Counted from the first letter of the stretch, positions 34,318-42,426 are shown. The stretch is 64,000 nt of DNA from Mesobacillus foraminis (GCF_004340465.1 NZ_SLVV01000002.1:1-64000); one strand, 5' to 3'. The notes: generated by a model not told the origin, from the letters alone. Numbers and translations are program-made.

Positions 34318-34998
34318 CTATAGCGAACTTTCTGCAGTTTCTTCCCCGTTCACACCTGGCAAGGTCACAGTCAGGGTTTCCATATTCTTCGTTACTTTAG
34401 TAGTATAAGAGAAATCCCCATAGCAATATGGATAGCGAAAATTATTTTTGTCACCATTGCAGTTGTAAACAGATGGATTTTTTTTAACTTGGATCATTGA
34501 AAAATTCTTCGCTATCGTTTCGCTGTGTTTTCCCCCATGCTTTGCCACATAGTCAATATAGCCGGCCCCCATATTGTATGCTTGGATAATGGTTGGGAAG
34601 TCTACCTGTTTTTGATTTCCATAGGCGAGGGTCCGCTTAAAGTGCTTAACTCCTTGTTTAATGCTTTGTTCAGGATCACTGATGGAATTAGGTGCGAGAC
34701 CAGCAGATTCGGAAGCCTGCATGGGGTCTCCTCCCTTCCCGTTGCTTTCCTGCTGCATGATTGCAACCAGAACGGCCGTGTAATCCTCAAGATCAACTTT
34801 TTCGAGTTCACTGTATAGCAGCGGGGTGTACTGCTGAATTTCGTCTGATGGATTCATTTTATGTGCAGGTTCAGTGATCCCCTGATGTTGGAGTCTGATG
34901 AACTTATTCCCAATAGCTCCTGCGAAACATAGGCCAAGCAATAGTATAGCTATATTAAAGTTTCTCTGAACCTGTTTCTTTTTTTGTTTTCCTTTCAT
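34318..34998 (-). CDS. membrane-anchored lysozyme-like muramidase
   Basis: The 226-residue protein has a basic N-terminus and one signal-anchor helix (NIAILLLGLCFAGAIG, about 14-30). A lysozyme-like domain of the CwlT/phage-tail muramidase type follows. The catalytic Glu is in AIMQQESNGKG, then MQASES and the substrate-cleft motif QAYNMGAGYIDYV. It should cleave peptidoglycan glycan strands outside the membrane. In integrative elements this domain serves conjugation, but no such element is visible here, so a housekeeping or competence-like role is likelier. The ATG has a GGGAG-type site. Confidence 0.86.
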   Translation of the reverse strand: MKGKQKKKQVQRNFNIAILLLGLCFAGAIGNKFIRLQHQGITEPAHKMNPSDEIQQYTPLLYSELEKVDLEDYTAVLVAIMQQESNGKGGDPMQASESAGLAPNSISDPEQSIKQGVKHFKRTLAYGNQKQVDFPTIIQAYNMGAGYIDYVAKHGGKHSETIAKNFSMIQVKKNPSVYNCNGDKNNFRYPYCYGDFSYTTKVTKNMETLTVTLPGVNGEETAESSL

Positions 34999-35216
34999 TG
35001 ATGGTCTCCCTATTATTCTTCTAATAAGAACATATCACTAATTTGGTATGGAAGGGAATCAAATTATATTAATGCAGCTTTAAAAAATTTTAACCAATTA
35101 GGATCTCGGTTGGCTCATTTATTTTAAAGAAGTTATAAATGGAGGAAGATCCAAATCCCTCCTGCTTTCCAGCTTATTTCTTAATTTCTCGTGTTCCTCG
35201 CAATCCTTCTTAGCAA

Positions 35217-35249
35217 AACAAAAAAAGAACAGCTCTAACTGAGCTGTTC
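35217..35249 (-). terminator. terminator of the 30-residue toxin-like gene
   Basis: Read leftward, GAACAGCTC pairs with GAGCTGTTC (35249-35241 with 35235-35227) and is followed by a run of seven T. It lies 21 bp after the small gene, giving a very short transcript. Confidence 0.85.
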
Positions 35250-35270
35250 GAATATGCTTTTCCAGGTAAA

Positions 35271-35363
35271 TTATGAATCTCTGTCTTTATTCTTAAAATC
35301 CAAAACGGCGATCACCAACATCCCAAAGCCAATCATTAGAGATAACACTTCAAATGTCTCCAT
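35271..35363 (-). CDS. putative holin-like toxin peptide (type I TA candidate)
   Basis: The 30-residue peptide METFEVLSLMIGFGMLVIAV plus the tail LDFKNKDRDS has one transmembrane helix and a charged C-terminus. The pattern of an N-terminal E..L.LMI.FG followed by a helix and Lys/Asp tail is that of the Hol_Tox family of Gram-positive putative holin-like toxins, related in style to TxpA/BsrG. The ATG has GGAGG five bases upstream and a second GGAGG just before. A strong terminator follows closely. An antisense antitoxin RNA would be expected on the plus strand but cannot be seen directly. Confidence 0.72.
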   Translation of the reverse strand: METFEVLSLMIGFGMLVIAVLDFKNKDRDS

Positions 35364-35535
35364 ACCTCCATCGCCTCCTTACCATCCATTTTTTCCAGAA
35401 CCTAACTTGTCCTATACAATAGAAATTAATTCCATTTCAAGTGAAATTAAAATTTTTGTTTTAAAGGGTGATTTTTGAGAAAGTTCTTCATTATATCGAT
35501 GTGAATTGGGGAAAATATCCTTTGAGGTGTTAAGA

Positions 35536-35667
35536 ATGATGAATTGGCTTTATGCTCATTTCATAAATACAATCTGGTTTATTTTGTTTTGTCTTTCCTT
35601 GGCTTTTGTTTTTTTACTATATTGTGGTTATTCTTTATTTCAACAGCGGGATAAAGCTAACAACTAA
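35536..35667 (+). CDS. small hydrophobic protein, 43 residues
   Basis: The gene starts at ATG (with a second ATG next) behind GAGGTG. It encodes one transmembrane helix (IWFILFCLSLAFVFLLYCGY) and a short polar tail (SLFQQRDKANN). It is intact and well positioned for translation. The family is unrecognised, and it may be another small membrane-active peptide. Confidence 0.5.
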   Translation: MMNWLYAHFINTIWFILFCLSLAFVFLLYCGYSLFQQRDKANN

Positions 35668-35706
35668 CCGTTTCAATGACTAAAAATTCCTTTATCCGTC
35701 TCAATG

Positions 35707-35734
35707 AAAAATCCGGGCCAATACCCGGATTTTA
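35707..35734. terminator. terminator of the lipoprotein gene
   Basis: AAAATCCGGG (35708-35717) pairs with CCCGGATTTT (35724-35733), ending next to the lipoprotein stop codon. It is usable in both directions. Confidence 0.85.
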
Positions 35735-35739
35735 AATTA

Positions 35740-36279
35740 CTATTTAATTGGCGAAAGCATGTTGGTCGGCAAATACCCTTCTTTACCAGTATTAATAACT
35801 TTTACCTTTGTACGTCGAATCTCTCTTTCAAGAACCTCAACTTCATTGCTTTTTGAAATTTCAGTGACCTGATCATTTTGTTCGATATTTTGAATCCCCT
35901 TCAGGTCATTGATTTCAATTAACTGGTACAGTTCTTCATAGGCTTCGGGAGTATAAGCAAGATAAGCATCCTTTGTAATTGTTGCTTTATCCCCTTTTTG
36001 CAAAGTATTTTCCTTCAGCTTTTGCTCTCCCTCTTGATAGGTATTCTTCATATTCTCTACCAGCACAGGAGTTTTCTCTTTAATCATCTGAGCCGCTTCA
36101 TTGGCTTTATCCTCAGCGTTGCCGGCTAATTCACCCGCCTTATTTGCGGCTTCCCCGGTTTTCTCCTCTGCTGTTTTTACTGTTTTCTCCGCATCCTTTG
36201 TGGCTTCTCCATCACTGCACCCGGCTAAAAGAAGAAGACCCACTGAGAGCGGGACAGACAGTATGTTCATTTTGGGCAT
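35740..36279 (-). CDS. lipoprotein with amphipathic stress-protein-like repeats
   Basis: The 179-residue lipoprotein precursor has a signal ending in the lipobox LLAGC (Cys about 22). Residues 25-75 are Ala/Lys/Glu-rich with 11-mer-like repetition (EKTGEAANKAGELAGNAED in part), as in LEA or YtxH-type proteins. The C-terminal 80 residues look like an SH3-like domain ending VKVINTGKEGYLPTNML. The ATG at 36279 follows GGAGGAG; the frame upstream is not used. A SigmaB-type promoter lies 37 bp upstream, so it is probably stress-induced and bound to the outer membrane face. Confidence 0.78.
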   Translation of the reverse strand: MPKMNILSVPLSVGLLLLAGCSDGEATKDAEKTVKTAEEKTGEAANKAGELAGNAEDKANEAAQMIKEKTPVLVENMKNTYQEGEQKLKENTLQKGDKATITKDAYLAYTPEAYEELYQLIEINDLKGIQNIEQNDQVTEISKSNEVEVLEREIRRTKVKVINTGKEGYLPTNMLSPIK

Positions 36280-36315
36280 TAGTATCTCCTCCTTCCGGCT
36301 TTGCTTATTATTACG

Positions 36316-36340
36316 ATACCCGGGTGCGGCCCAATAAAAC
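36316..36340 (-). promoter_or_regulatory. SigmaB-type promoter
   Basis: Read leftward: GTTTTA (36340-36335), a 13-bp spacer and GGGTAT (36321-36316). This fits the SigmaB consensus and lies 37 bp before the lipoprotein ATG. Confidence 0.7.
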
Positions 36341-36650
36341 ATTTAGTGTCCCTGGCATGGGAAAGGATTGTACCTGCAGGACAAAGAGAAGGTGACTTTA
36401 AAAAGGTCCTGGTTTGGTCTAGAGAAGGCGAGTCAAATGGCCAAAAGACCGATTAATGCTGAGACTGTATATATAGAGCTTCAACTGTCCATTTTTTGCT
36501 TGACTGGAAACCTTGCTGTTTTTTCACCGTTTTAACGCGACTGGTACCCTATAAGGAAGTTTTTTATTTTCTTATTATTACTTCTTGCTATGGAACGCGT
36601 TTCATATTTTACACTGAAGTCAACTCTAGACGAAAGTGAGGAGATTGACC
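36341..36650. other. gene-free spacer
   Basis: About 310 bp between the lipoprotein promoter and the next small frames. No gene or clear signal was found. Confidence 0.35.
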
Positions 36651-36773
36651 TTGGCTGGATTAATTATTTGTTGCACCTACGTTTATCTTTCCGCCTATGC
36701 TTGTCTAAAAGCATCAGGCCAACAAATCCAGGTAACTGCAATGGAATCCGCGGAGGATTTTTTTCACCAATGA
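36651..36773 (+). CDS. possible small membrane peptide, 40 residues
   Basis: A TTG with GAGGAG nine bases upstream opens a frame with a hydrophobic, Cys-containing N-terminal segment (LIICCTYVYLSAYACL) and a polar tail. Its TGA overlaps an ATG that opens a 17-codon frame ending at 36822, just before the next gene. Overlapping tiny frames suggest either coupling or chance; support is weak. Confidence 0.3.
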   Translation: MAGLIICCTYVYLSAYACLKASGQQIQVTAMESAEDFFHQ

Positions 36774-36833
36774 CGGGAAGATTCATAAACCAAGATGTCG
36801 ATTTAAATCCCACTAGTGGTTAAGAAGGGGTGG

Positions 36834-37160
36834 ATGGTGATTGATTTCCAGAATAGAAAGTTTGTCAGCTCCTCTGCGTTCGGTGAAAAAGGGTCTGTCA
36901 ATTACTCTTTTAAACAGTATGGCCATATTGTTCAAGGCTCCTTTTACAGAGGAGAGGAGCATTTTGGCCAGATTATTGGCTGGATCAATACGCTGGGGGT
37001 AATGAATTTTACTTTTAGCATGAGGGATCGTGCCTCAATGTACCATGCAGGTACAGGTAGTATTGAGATTAAAAACTCTTATTTAATTGGGAAGTGCTTT
37101 TGGTCTGAAGGAAAACTGAATTTGGAGGATCAGTTTCTCCTTCACGAGGCCTCCTCTTAA
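36834..37160 (+). CDS. hypothetical beta-rich protein, 108 residues
   Basis: This soluble protein is predicted to be mainly beta strand (repeated patterns such as YGHIVQGSFYRGEEHFGQIIGWI). It resembles the group of about 110-residue Bacillus proteins often labelled, with little experimental support, as N-acetylglutamate synthase. No GNAT motif is visible, so the enzymatic label should not be trusted. The ATG at 36834 follows AAGGGGTGG; a GTG at 36816 is the alternative start. Confidence 0.6.
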   Translation: MVIDFQNRKFVSSSAFGEKGSVNYSFKQYGHIVQGSFYRGEEHFGQIIGWINTLGVMNFTFSMRDRASMYHAGTGSIEIKNSYLIGKCFWSEGKLNLEDQFLLHEASS

Positions 37161-37222
37161 AAACTGTTCAGATTTCTAAGCAGCGAGTATTATAAAAGAC
37201 CATGCGGTACGAAAAAATAAAA

Positions 37223-37246
37223 CTGGACGGTCCGTGGACCGTCCAG
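37223..37246. terminator. bidirectional terminator
   Basis: CTGGACGGTCC (37223-37233) and GGACCGTCCAG (37236-37246) form a near-perfect palindrome flanked by AAAATAAAA and TAAAAAT. It separates the convergent 108-residue and DUF1540 genes. Confidence 0.65.
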
Positions 37247-37259
37247 TAAAAATATCCGG

Positions 37260-37415
37260 CTACCCTCTCAATTCAAAGGTTTTACAGCCAGTTTCATCCA
37301 CATCAGAAGCTTTTTCACCTTCAGTCCCAATCACATAAATGGTATCGGCAATACATTTGTTTCCTTCATCCCAATATTTACAATTTTCTACATTGCAAAG
37401 TACGTCGCGTGCCAT
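37260..37415 (-). CDS. DUF1540 cysteine-rich protein
   Basis: The 51-residue protein has four cysteines in the DUF1540 pattern: VLCNVENCKYWDEGNKC, then IADTIYV, then ETGCKTF. It may bind a metal or form disulfides. Bacillus members are often sporulation-associated, which is only inference here. The ATG follows a consensus AAAGGAGGTGG at 5-8 bases. Confidence 0.85.
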   Translation of the reverse strand: MARDVLCNVENCKYWDEGNKCIADTIYVIGTEGEKASDVDETGCKTFELRG

Positions 37416-37587
37416 GTAATGCCACCTCCTTTAATGGGTATATGTAACAGTACCCTTATTTCCAAACGTTAATCTGCCCCACGCATTTTTTATAGAATGG
37501 CTACTTTGGATATGGACTTATTCCACGTTGGCAATTTTATTTGCTTTAGATGTTAGGCGAGGGTTCACCAAGTTTATTCGTTGTTTT

Positions 37588-37872
37588 TTATAGAGATCCA
37601 GGTTTTAATACATCCTCATAATTTTTATTGTCTTTAAGCAGGGTCTGAGCATAGGAACAAATAGGAATAATTTTTTTATTTTCTCCCCTGGCTTTATCAA
37701 TCACCTTTTCAACCAGCTGCTTAGCGATTCCCTGCCCTCGAAGTTCCTCGCTTACATAGGTATGGTCAATACTAAGAGTGTTTTCGTCCACTGGTGTATA
37801 TGTTATCTCTGCAAGCTGCCGGCCGCCCTCTTCTATAAAAAAACCTTTTTCACCAGACTTAATAGATCGCAT
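37588..37872 (-). CDS. YjdJ-type small GNAT acetyltransferase
   Basis: The 94-residue minimal GNAT domain (YidJ/YjdJ class) has SIDHTYVSEELRGQGIAKQLV, including the acetyl-CoA loop RGQGIA, and ends in PICSYAQTLLKDN with the conserved cysteine. These small proteins are presumed acyltransferases of unknown substrate. The ATG at 37872 (MRSIKSGE) has GAGAGGAG upstream and replaces the longer frame. Confidence 0.85.
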   Translation of the reverse strand: MRSIKSGEKGFFIEEGGRQLAEITYTPVDENTLSIDHTYVSEELRGQGIAKQLVEKVIDKARGENKKIIPICSYAQTLLKDNKNYEDVLKPGSL

Positions 37873-38084
37873 GCTGAAAACTCCTCTCAATTTATGGTAA
37901 TCTTTTAACTATCATCTTATTATTGATGTTTTAAAATTGTACCTCTTGGGCCAGATGGATAAACCAGCTTTATTAAGATGAATACATAACTACGCCCATT
38001 TTTTGAAAAGCTACCTTTGTTATCAAAATACCATATTGAAAATAGGCCAAAAATGGGTACAGGGATTAAAAGGAGGATTTTTTA

Positions 38085-38759
38085 ATGAGCAGTGAATCAA
38101 AAAAGCAGGAAACTTTAGACGCCTTTGAATTTAGGCATGCTACAAAGGAATTTGACCCAAATAAGAAAATTTCAGAGGAGGATTTCCGGTACATTTTAGA
38201 AGCAGGAAGATTGTCTCCAAGTTCGGTTGGCTACGAGCCCTGGAAATTTGTCATTGTCCAAAATGAAAGCTTACGGAGGAAATTAAGGGAAGTCTCTTGG
38301 GGGGCTCAAGGACAACTGCCGACCGCCAGCCACTTTATGCTGATTCTCGCCAGGACCATAAAGGATACGAAGTACGATTCAGAATATGTGCGCGATCAAA
38401 TGCTGAATGTCAAGCAGATTCCTGAAGATATTTTTGAACAAATGCTTGTCCGCTACAAGAGCTTTCAGGAACATGACCTCAACCTTCTGGAAAACGAGCG
38501 GACCATGCTTGATTGGGCAGGCAAACAAACATACATAGCCTTGGCGAACATGATGACCGCAGCAGCGCTGATTGGCATTGACTCTTGTCCGATCGAAGGC
38601 TTTGATTTTGATAAGGTACAAAAAATCCTGAGTGAGGAAGGACTTTTGGAGGATGGCCATTTAGCCATTTCCGTCATGGCAGCGTTTGGTTATCGGGCAA
38701 GAGAGCCGCGTCCAAAAACAAGAAAACAATTAGAGGATATTGTTCAGTGGGTTAACTAA
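38085..38759 (+). CDS. yfkO: NAD(P)H-dependent nitroreductase (YfkO-like)
   Basis: The 224-residue FMN oxidoreductase of the nitroreductase superfamily closely resembles B. subtilis YfkO. Visible features are the FMN-binding FRHATKEFDPNKKI start, RLSPSSVGYEPWKFVIVQ, QLPTASHFMLILAR and the C-terminal GYRAREPRPKTRK. It reduces quinones and nitroaromatics using NAD(P)H. The ATG follows AAAGGAGG. It is monocistronic with its own terminator. Confidence 0.9.
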   Translation: MSSESKKQETLDAFEFRHATKEFDPNKKISEEDFRYILEAGRLSPSSVGYEPWKFVIVQNESLRRKLREVSWGAQGQLPTASHFMLILARTIKDTKYDSEYVRDQMLNVKQIPEDIFEQMLVRYKSFQEHDLNLLENERTMLDWAGKQTYIALANMMTAAALIGIDSCPIEGFDFDKVQKILSEEGLLEDGHLAISVMAAFGYRAREPRPKTRKQLEDIVQWVN

Positions 38760-38761
38760 AT

Positions 38762-38800
38762 TTAAAAGGGGAAGGAACCTAAGGTACCTTCCCCTTTTAA
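38762..38800 (+). terminator. terminator of yfkO
   Basis: TTAAAAGGGGAAGG pairs with CCTTCCCCTTTTAA around an ACC/GGT inner pair. It starts 3 bp after the stop codon and has a T/A tail. Confidence 0.85.
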
Positions 38801-38882
38801 ATTCCACATTGCCCCCTCGAGTTGGAATCAATGTTTATTTATCAATTAAACAGTAGATCATGAATTCATAAGCTGCAAAGCG

Positions 38883-39020
38883 TTAGGAAATTGCCTCCCC
38901 CATCAAGGCAATATGCTCCTCGATCAGCAATTTGGTTGACGGGCATGGACAGCTTTTATACTCTTCAATTAATCTGCCTATTTCATTAATGAACAGCAGA
39001 TATTCTTCCTCAGTAAACAT
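38883..39020 (-). CDS. hypothetical protein, 45 residues
   Basis: This is a helical, acidic small protein (FTEEEYLLFINEIGRLIEEY) with a central CPCPS motif and a second helix (KLLIEEHIALMGEAIS). Two cysteines in CPC could bind metal. The ATG has AGGGGTAA upstream. The family is unrecognised, but helix-turn-helix-like composition and intact translation signals favour a real gene. Confidence 0.5.
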   Translation of the reverse strand: MFTEEEYLLFINEIGRLIEEYKSCPCPSTKLLIEEHIALMGEAIS

Positions 39021-39145
39021 AGTATTACCCCTGCATCTAATTGTTTTGGCCTAGTCTTATTTTACCATACAAATTTGACTTAAGGTTGCAACTAATTTAC
39101 CGGGGTAATAGTGATTACAGGTTAAATAGATGGGAGGTGGATGCA

Positions 39146-39385
39146 TTGTGCGGAAGATTTAGGCTTATAGATTGAGCCCAAGTTTAACATAGCCCCTTGC
39201 CAGGCGATTCTTACGGTTATCTCAACTAATCGCTTCAGGACTGGGAGCATGATGGGCTCCACTAACCACCTGTTCCATCATTACCATTGAACACAATACT
39301 ATCACCGAGCCTTTCCATGACCGGATGCCAGTCTGCCTGTCTCCTTAGGTGCATGATAACTGGCTGGACCAAAAAACAGTGCTAT
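39146..39385 (+). pseudogene. decayed SRAP (HMCES/YedK) gene
   Basis: A good ribosome site GGGAGGTGG precedes TTG TGC GGA, giving MCGRFRLID and then a stop. MCGRF is the invariant N-terminus of SRAP proteins, whose Cys2 crosslinks abasic sites in single-stranded DNA. In the next frame, PKFNIAPCQAILTVI follows, the next SRAP block. After about 100 bp of unrecognisable sequence, FHDRMPVCLSP and DNWLD appear (about 39313-39369), matching the C-terminal HDRMPV...WLD block. The central third is deleted and several stops and frameshifts interrupt it. Confidence 0.85.
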
Positions 39386-39529
39386 TGGCTATTTAAAATC
39401 ATTGCAAGGTCCCCATCCCTTAGGAAAAAATGACTAGGTGCTTATTCTCTTATCCTTTAATAGTTTATAAAAACGTAACGGTAATATAATTCAGAAGGAC
39501 TATATTATCCATAAAAGGAATTCATCTAC

Positions 39530-39568
39530 ATCAGGCAGTGCAATTCCCTGGGGAAAGCACTGCCTGAT
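39530..39568. repeat. 12-bp inverted repeat after the M14 peptidase gene
   Basis: ATCAGGCAGTGC (39530-39541) pairs perfectly with GCACTGCCTGAT (39557-39568); the loop contains a further TTCCC/GGGAA pairing. It lies 40 bp after the peptidase stop but has no T run in the leftward direction. It may be a stabilising 3' hairpin or weak terminator. Confidence 0.5.
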
Positions 39569-39607
39569 CGGTGTAACTGTCTTCCCGCCGAAAAGATGCA
39601 GGACGAT

Positions 39608-40648
39608 TTATTCGTACGAGTAATGCTGCTCAGGCAGTTTATCGTAAACTGCAGGATCCGCTGTTTTTATTGTGCCGTCTGCAATTGCTTTTGCTGTGGA
39701 GTCCATGGCCAGGAATGCCTGTTTAATGATATAGCCATTTGATTTTTGGCCAAGAACATAAGGCTCGTAGGAATGATCAGCCATCCCCCTCATTTCAAAT
39801 AACATCACGGAGATTCCATACTGAAGCGCCATAGCGTTTGAGGCTACATTAGGATTGGGACTTGGCTCGTCATATTTTAGGATAAAGGACCATCCTGTCG
39901 GCTCAATTCCCTGATAGAGCATAGTTGCAAGCTTCTTTGAATTTAGGGCAACCTGTGGATCAACATCGGGATTTTGAGGAGTAAGGATAGAACCGGTAGT
40001 CAGCTTACCGTAGTAATCCTCTTGAGTCCCCTGATGATGAAAGTCAATCATATAATCAACCTTATATTTACTAAGAACCATTTCATGCAGGGCTCGAGTT
40101 TCTGGTGCTGCCTTGTTAACATGGTCTCTGTTTAAGTCAATCCTGTCAGCATTATACCGAGTAAGGTGGCGTCCGCTGGCCATGTAGTCATCCAAAGGAA
40201 AGTTGACATCACCCATTGCGCCATCTGCATTGAGCATCGGGACGATTAAAATGTTCACCTTTTTAAGCATATCCTGGATCTTCCGGCTGTCTGAACCCAA
40301 GTATTTAATATAATCCAGCGCACCTTCTGTAGTCATCGCTTCATTCCCATGCTGCTGGGTCAGAAATAGAATGGTAGGATTTTCTGGGTTTGTTATGTAT
40401 TTCGCTAAATATAGATCTCGTCCCTTTACTGACTGGCCAATGACTTCAAGCTGCATGGCGTCTTGTCTGGCATCCTCTTTTTTTAAGAAATCCGCCATTT
40501 CGTCATAGGTAGTGAGCATAGCTGTCTGAACTGTTTCATTTCCCTTTACGTCCGGTCCATTTCCGGCAGCGTGAACCGGAGTAATGGCTAAGGCAGAACC
40601 AGAAACAAGTGTTGTTGCTATTGATAGCGCCAACATTTTCTTTTTCAT
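39608..40648 (-). CDS. secreted M14-family zinc carboxypeptidase
   Basis: The 346-residue exported metallopeptidase has a Sec signal (KKKMLALSIATTLVSGSALA, cleavage about 28 after VHAAG). Zinc ligands are in QQHGNEAMTTEGA (His and Glu, about 99-102) and DFHHQG (His, about 203). The catalytic Glu is probably in MLFEMRG (about 286). The domain fits M14 peptidases acting on peptides or peptidoglycan stems. It may work with the neighbouring secreted amidase, but they are separated by 220 bp and a terminator. The ATG follows GGAG. Confidence 0.88.
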   Translation of the reverse strand: MKKKMLALSIATTLVSGSALAITPVHAAGNGPDVKGNETVQTAMLTTYDEMADFLKKEDARQDAMQLEVIGQSVKGRDLYLAKYITNPENPTILFLTQQHGNEAMTTEGALDYIKYLGSDSRKIQDMLKKVNILIVPMLNADGAMGDVNFPLDDYMASGRHLTRYNADRIDLNRDHVNKAAPETRALHEMVLSKYKVDYMIDFHHQGTQEDYYGKLTTGSILTPQNPDVDPQVALNSKKLATMLYQGIEPTGWSFILKYDEPSPNPNVASNAMALQYGISVMLFEMRGMADHSYEPYVLGQKSNGYIIKQAFLAMDSTAKAIADGTIKTADPAVYDKLPEQHYSYE

Positions 40649-40834
40649 TTAATCAATCTCCTTTGCAGTGTTTTGTTCCCTATCATTATAAAATTTTGGT
40701 TTAAGCGATTTCCAAAGTTTCGGCTTGCTTGCCCTTTAAATAAATAAATAGCACTAGAACAGGAGACCAATTAGGTACATAGGTATAAACTTTAAAATAT
40801 TATTTAATATTTCCTAATAGACTATTAAAATTCA

Positions 40835-40862
40835 AGCCAATCACCCTCGAGGATGATTGGCT
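40835..40862. terminator. terminator of the secreted amidase gene
   Basis: AGCCAATCA (40835-40843) pairs with TGATTGGCT (40854-40862), with CC/GG extension around a TCGA loop. The leftward tail is TTGAATTTTAA and the rightward tail TTTTCTCTC. Confidence 0.65.
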
Positions 40863-40869
40863 TTTCTCT

Positions 40870-42426
40870 CTATTCAAGGACTGGCGCTTTCCTATGATGG
40901 GTGCCTTCCTGATAAGAATAAGCAATTTTGATTAAAGTCGGCTCTGCAAATTCCCTGCCAAGGAGTTCCATTCCAATTGGTAGTCCATTATCACTGAAAC
41001 CAATTGGTACAGAAAGTGCAGGGAAACCAGTAAATGGGCTTAATCGATTGGCATTTCCAGCTCCCTGGTTTTTCCCAATAATGGCTGGTAATGCATTTGA
41101 TGTTGGATAAAGCAAGGCATCCAGTTCATTGTCATTTAACGCAGCATTGACATTATCCTTTGCCACCTTCGGACGGTTGGTGATTATCTCCTGGTATTCC
41201 GCGTGATTTTCCAATGATTGCACATTATTTCTGGAAACTAATCCACTCCTAAGGCTAGAATCAAATTTTCCACTTTCAATGATATCTGAAAGGGATTTTA
41301 CAGGTGCATCAGAGCCCAGGGAGGCTAAATAATCATTTAGCTGAAACTTGAATTCATAGGAACTGAGGCTTGGATAGGCAAGGATTTTATCAAGGTTCGG
41401 TATGGTCACTTCGACCACTTCTGCTCCCATCTCCTTCATATCTTCAATAGCGTCTTCCATGGCCGCATTGATCTGTGGTTCATCCCCAAACAAGTCCCTC
41501 ACAACGCCGATGCGCGCATTTTTAAGTCCATTCTTCTTGAGATAATGTGTATACGTCTTAGGTACGTGTCCCTTACTCGCGGCAGTAACGGGATCGGCTG
41601 GATCATAGCCGGCAATGGCATCCAGGACAACCGCTGCATCCTCAACGGTACGCGCAATTGGTCCGCCAACATCCTGGGTGAGAGCTAGTGGAATAATGCC
41701 GTCACGGCTGGCCAGTCCCATAGTTGGACGAATACCGACCAGATTGTTAAAGGAAGAAGGAATCCGAATAGAACCGCCAGTATCTGTGCCCAGGCCGACT
41801 GTAACAAAGTTGGAAGCCACAGCTGCTGCCGTGCCGCCGCTTGATCCGCCCGGATATCTTGTCAGATCATAAGGATTGTAGGTTTGGCCGCCAAGTGAAC
41901 TGATCGTGTGGAAGCCAAAGGCAAATTCATGAAGGTTGGCTTTTCCTAGAATAATAGCTCCTTGTTCTCTTAATTTTTTCGTTTGATAGGCATCGTCCGT
42001 TGGCACCGATCCCTCAAGAGACAGAGATCCCGCTGTAGTCGGCATATCATATGTATCATAATTGTCTTTTAAAATAACAGGAATGCCATGCAATTCCCCG
42101 CGGACTCTGCCCCCTTTGCGCTCCTTGTCGAGCTGCTTCGCGACGGCTATGGCATCTTCATCAATCGCAATGATTGAATTGATGCTGTCATCATATTCCT
42201 CAATCCGGTCAAGATAGAATTTAACCAATTGCTCGGAAGTCAAATCACCCTTTTGCATCGCATGCTGCAGCTCAAAAATGGATGCCTCCTCAATCTGCTC
42301 CGTAAAACGCCCTTTCTCAATTGGATGTGCTGCTTTTGGTGCTGCGGCTGCCGAAGTAGAGAATAAGCTTCCAGCCATTGCTAAACTCGCTGCTAAAGCA
42401 AACGGTTTTCGATACCATTTTCCCAT
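40870..42426 (-). CDS. secreted amidase (amidase signature family)
   Basis: The 518-residue amidase has a Sec signal ending AAAAPKAA (about 28). The Ser-cisSer-Lys triad is recognisable: Lys in VILKDNYD (about 113), the GGSSGGTAAAVA loop (about 193) and the nucleophile serine in GTDTGGSIRIPSSF (about 217). The family hydrolyses amides, including peptide amides. Export is unusual for the family, whose GatA members are cytoplasmic, and suggests scavenging of external amides. The ATG has AAAAGGGGG upstream. Confidence 0.9.
   Translation of the reverse strand: MGKWYRKPFALAASLAMAGSLFSTSAAAAPKAAHPIEKGRFTEQIEEASIFELQHAMQKGDLTSEQLVKFYLDRIEEYDDSINSIIAIDEDAIAVAKQLDKERKGGRVRGELHGIPVILKDNYDTYDMPTTAGSLSLEGSVPTDDAYQTKKLREQGAIILGKANLHEFAFGFHTISSLGGQTYNPYDLTRYPGGSSGGTAAAVASNFVTVGLGTDTGGSIRIPSSFNNLVGIRPTMGLASRDGIIPLALTQDVGGPIARTVEDAAVVLDAIAGYDPADPVTAASKGHVPKTYTHYLKKNGLKNARIGVVRDLFGDEPQINAAMEDAIEDMKEMGAEVVEVTIPNLDKILAYPSLSSYEFKFQLNDYLASLGSDAPVKSLSDIIESGKFDSSLRSGLVSRNNVQSLENHAEYQEIITNRPKVAKDNVNAALNDNELDALLYPTSNALPAIIGKNQGAGNANRLSPFTGFPALSVPIGFSDNGLPIGMELLGREFAEPTLIKIAYSYQEGTHHRKAPVLE

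Noticed and set aside
34318-34998. Prophage or conjugative element marker (lysozyme-like domain)
   Set aside because: No phage or conjugation gene nearby; the muramidase is an isolated, signal-anchored protein with its own terminator.
36590-36823. 77-codon frame starting at ATG 36590
   Set aside because: No ribosome site and unnatural composition; the overlapping TTG frame is slightly better but still weak.
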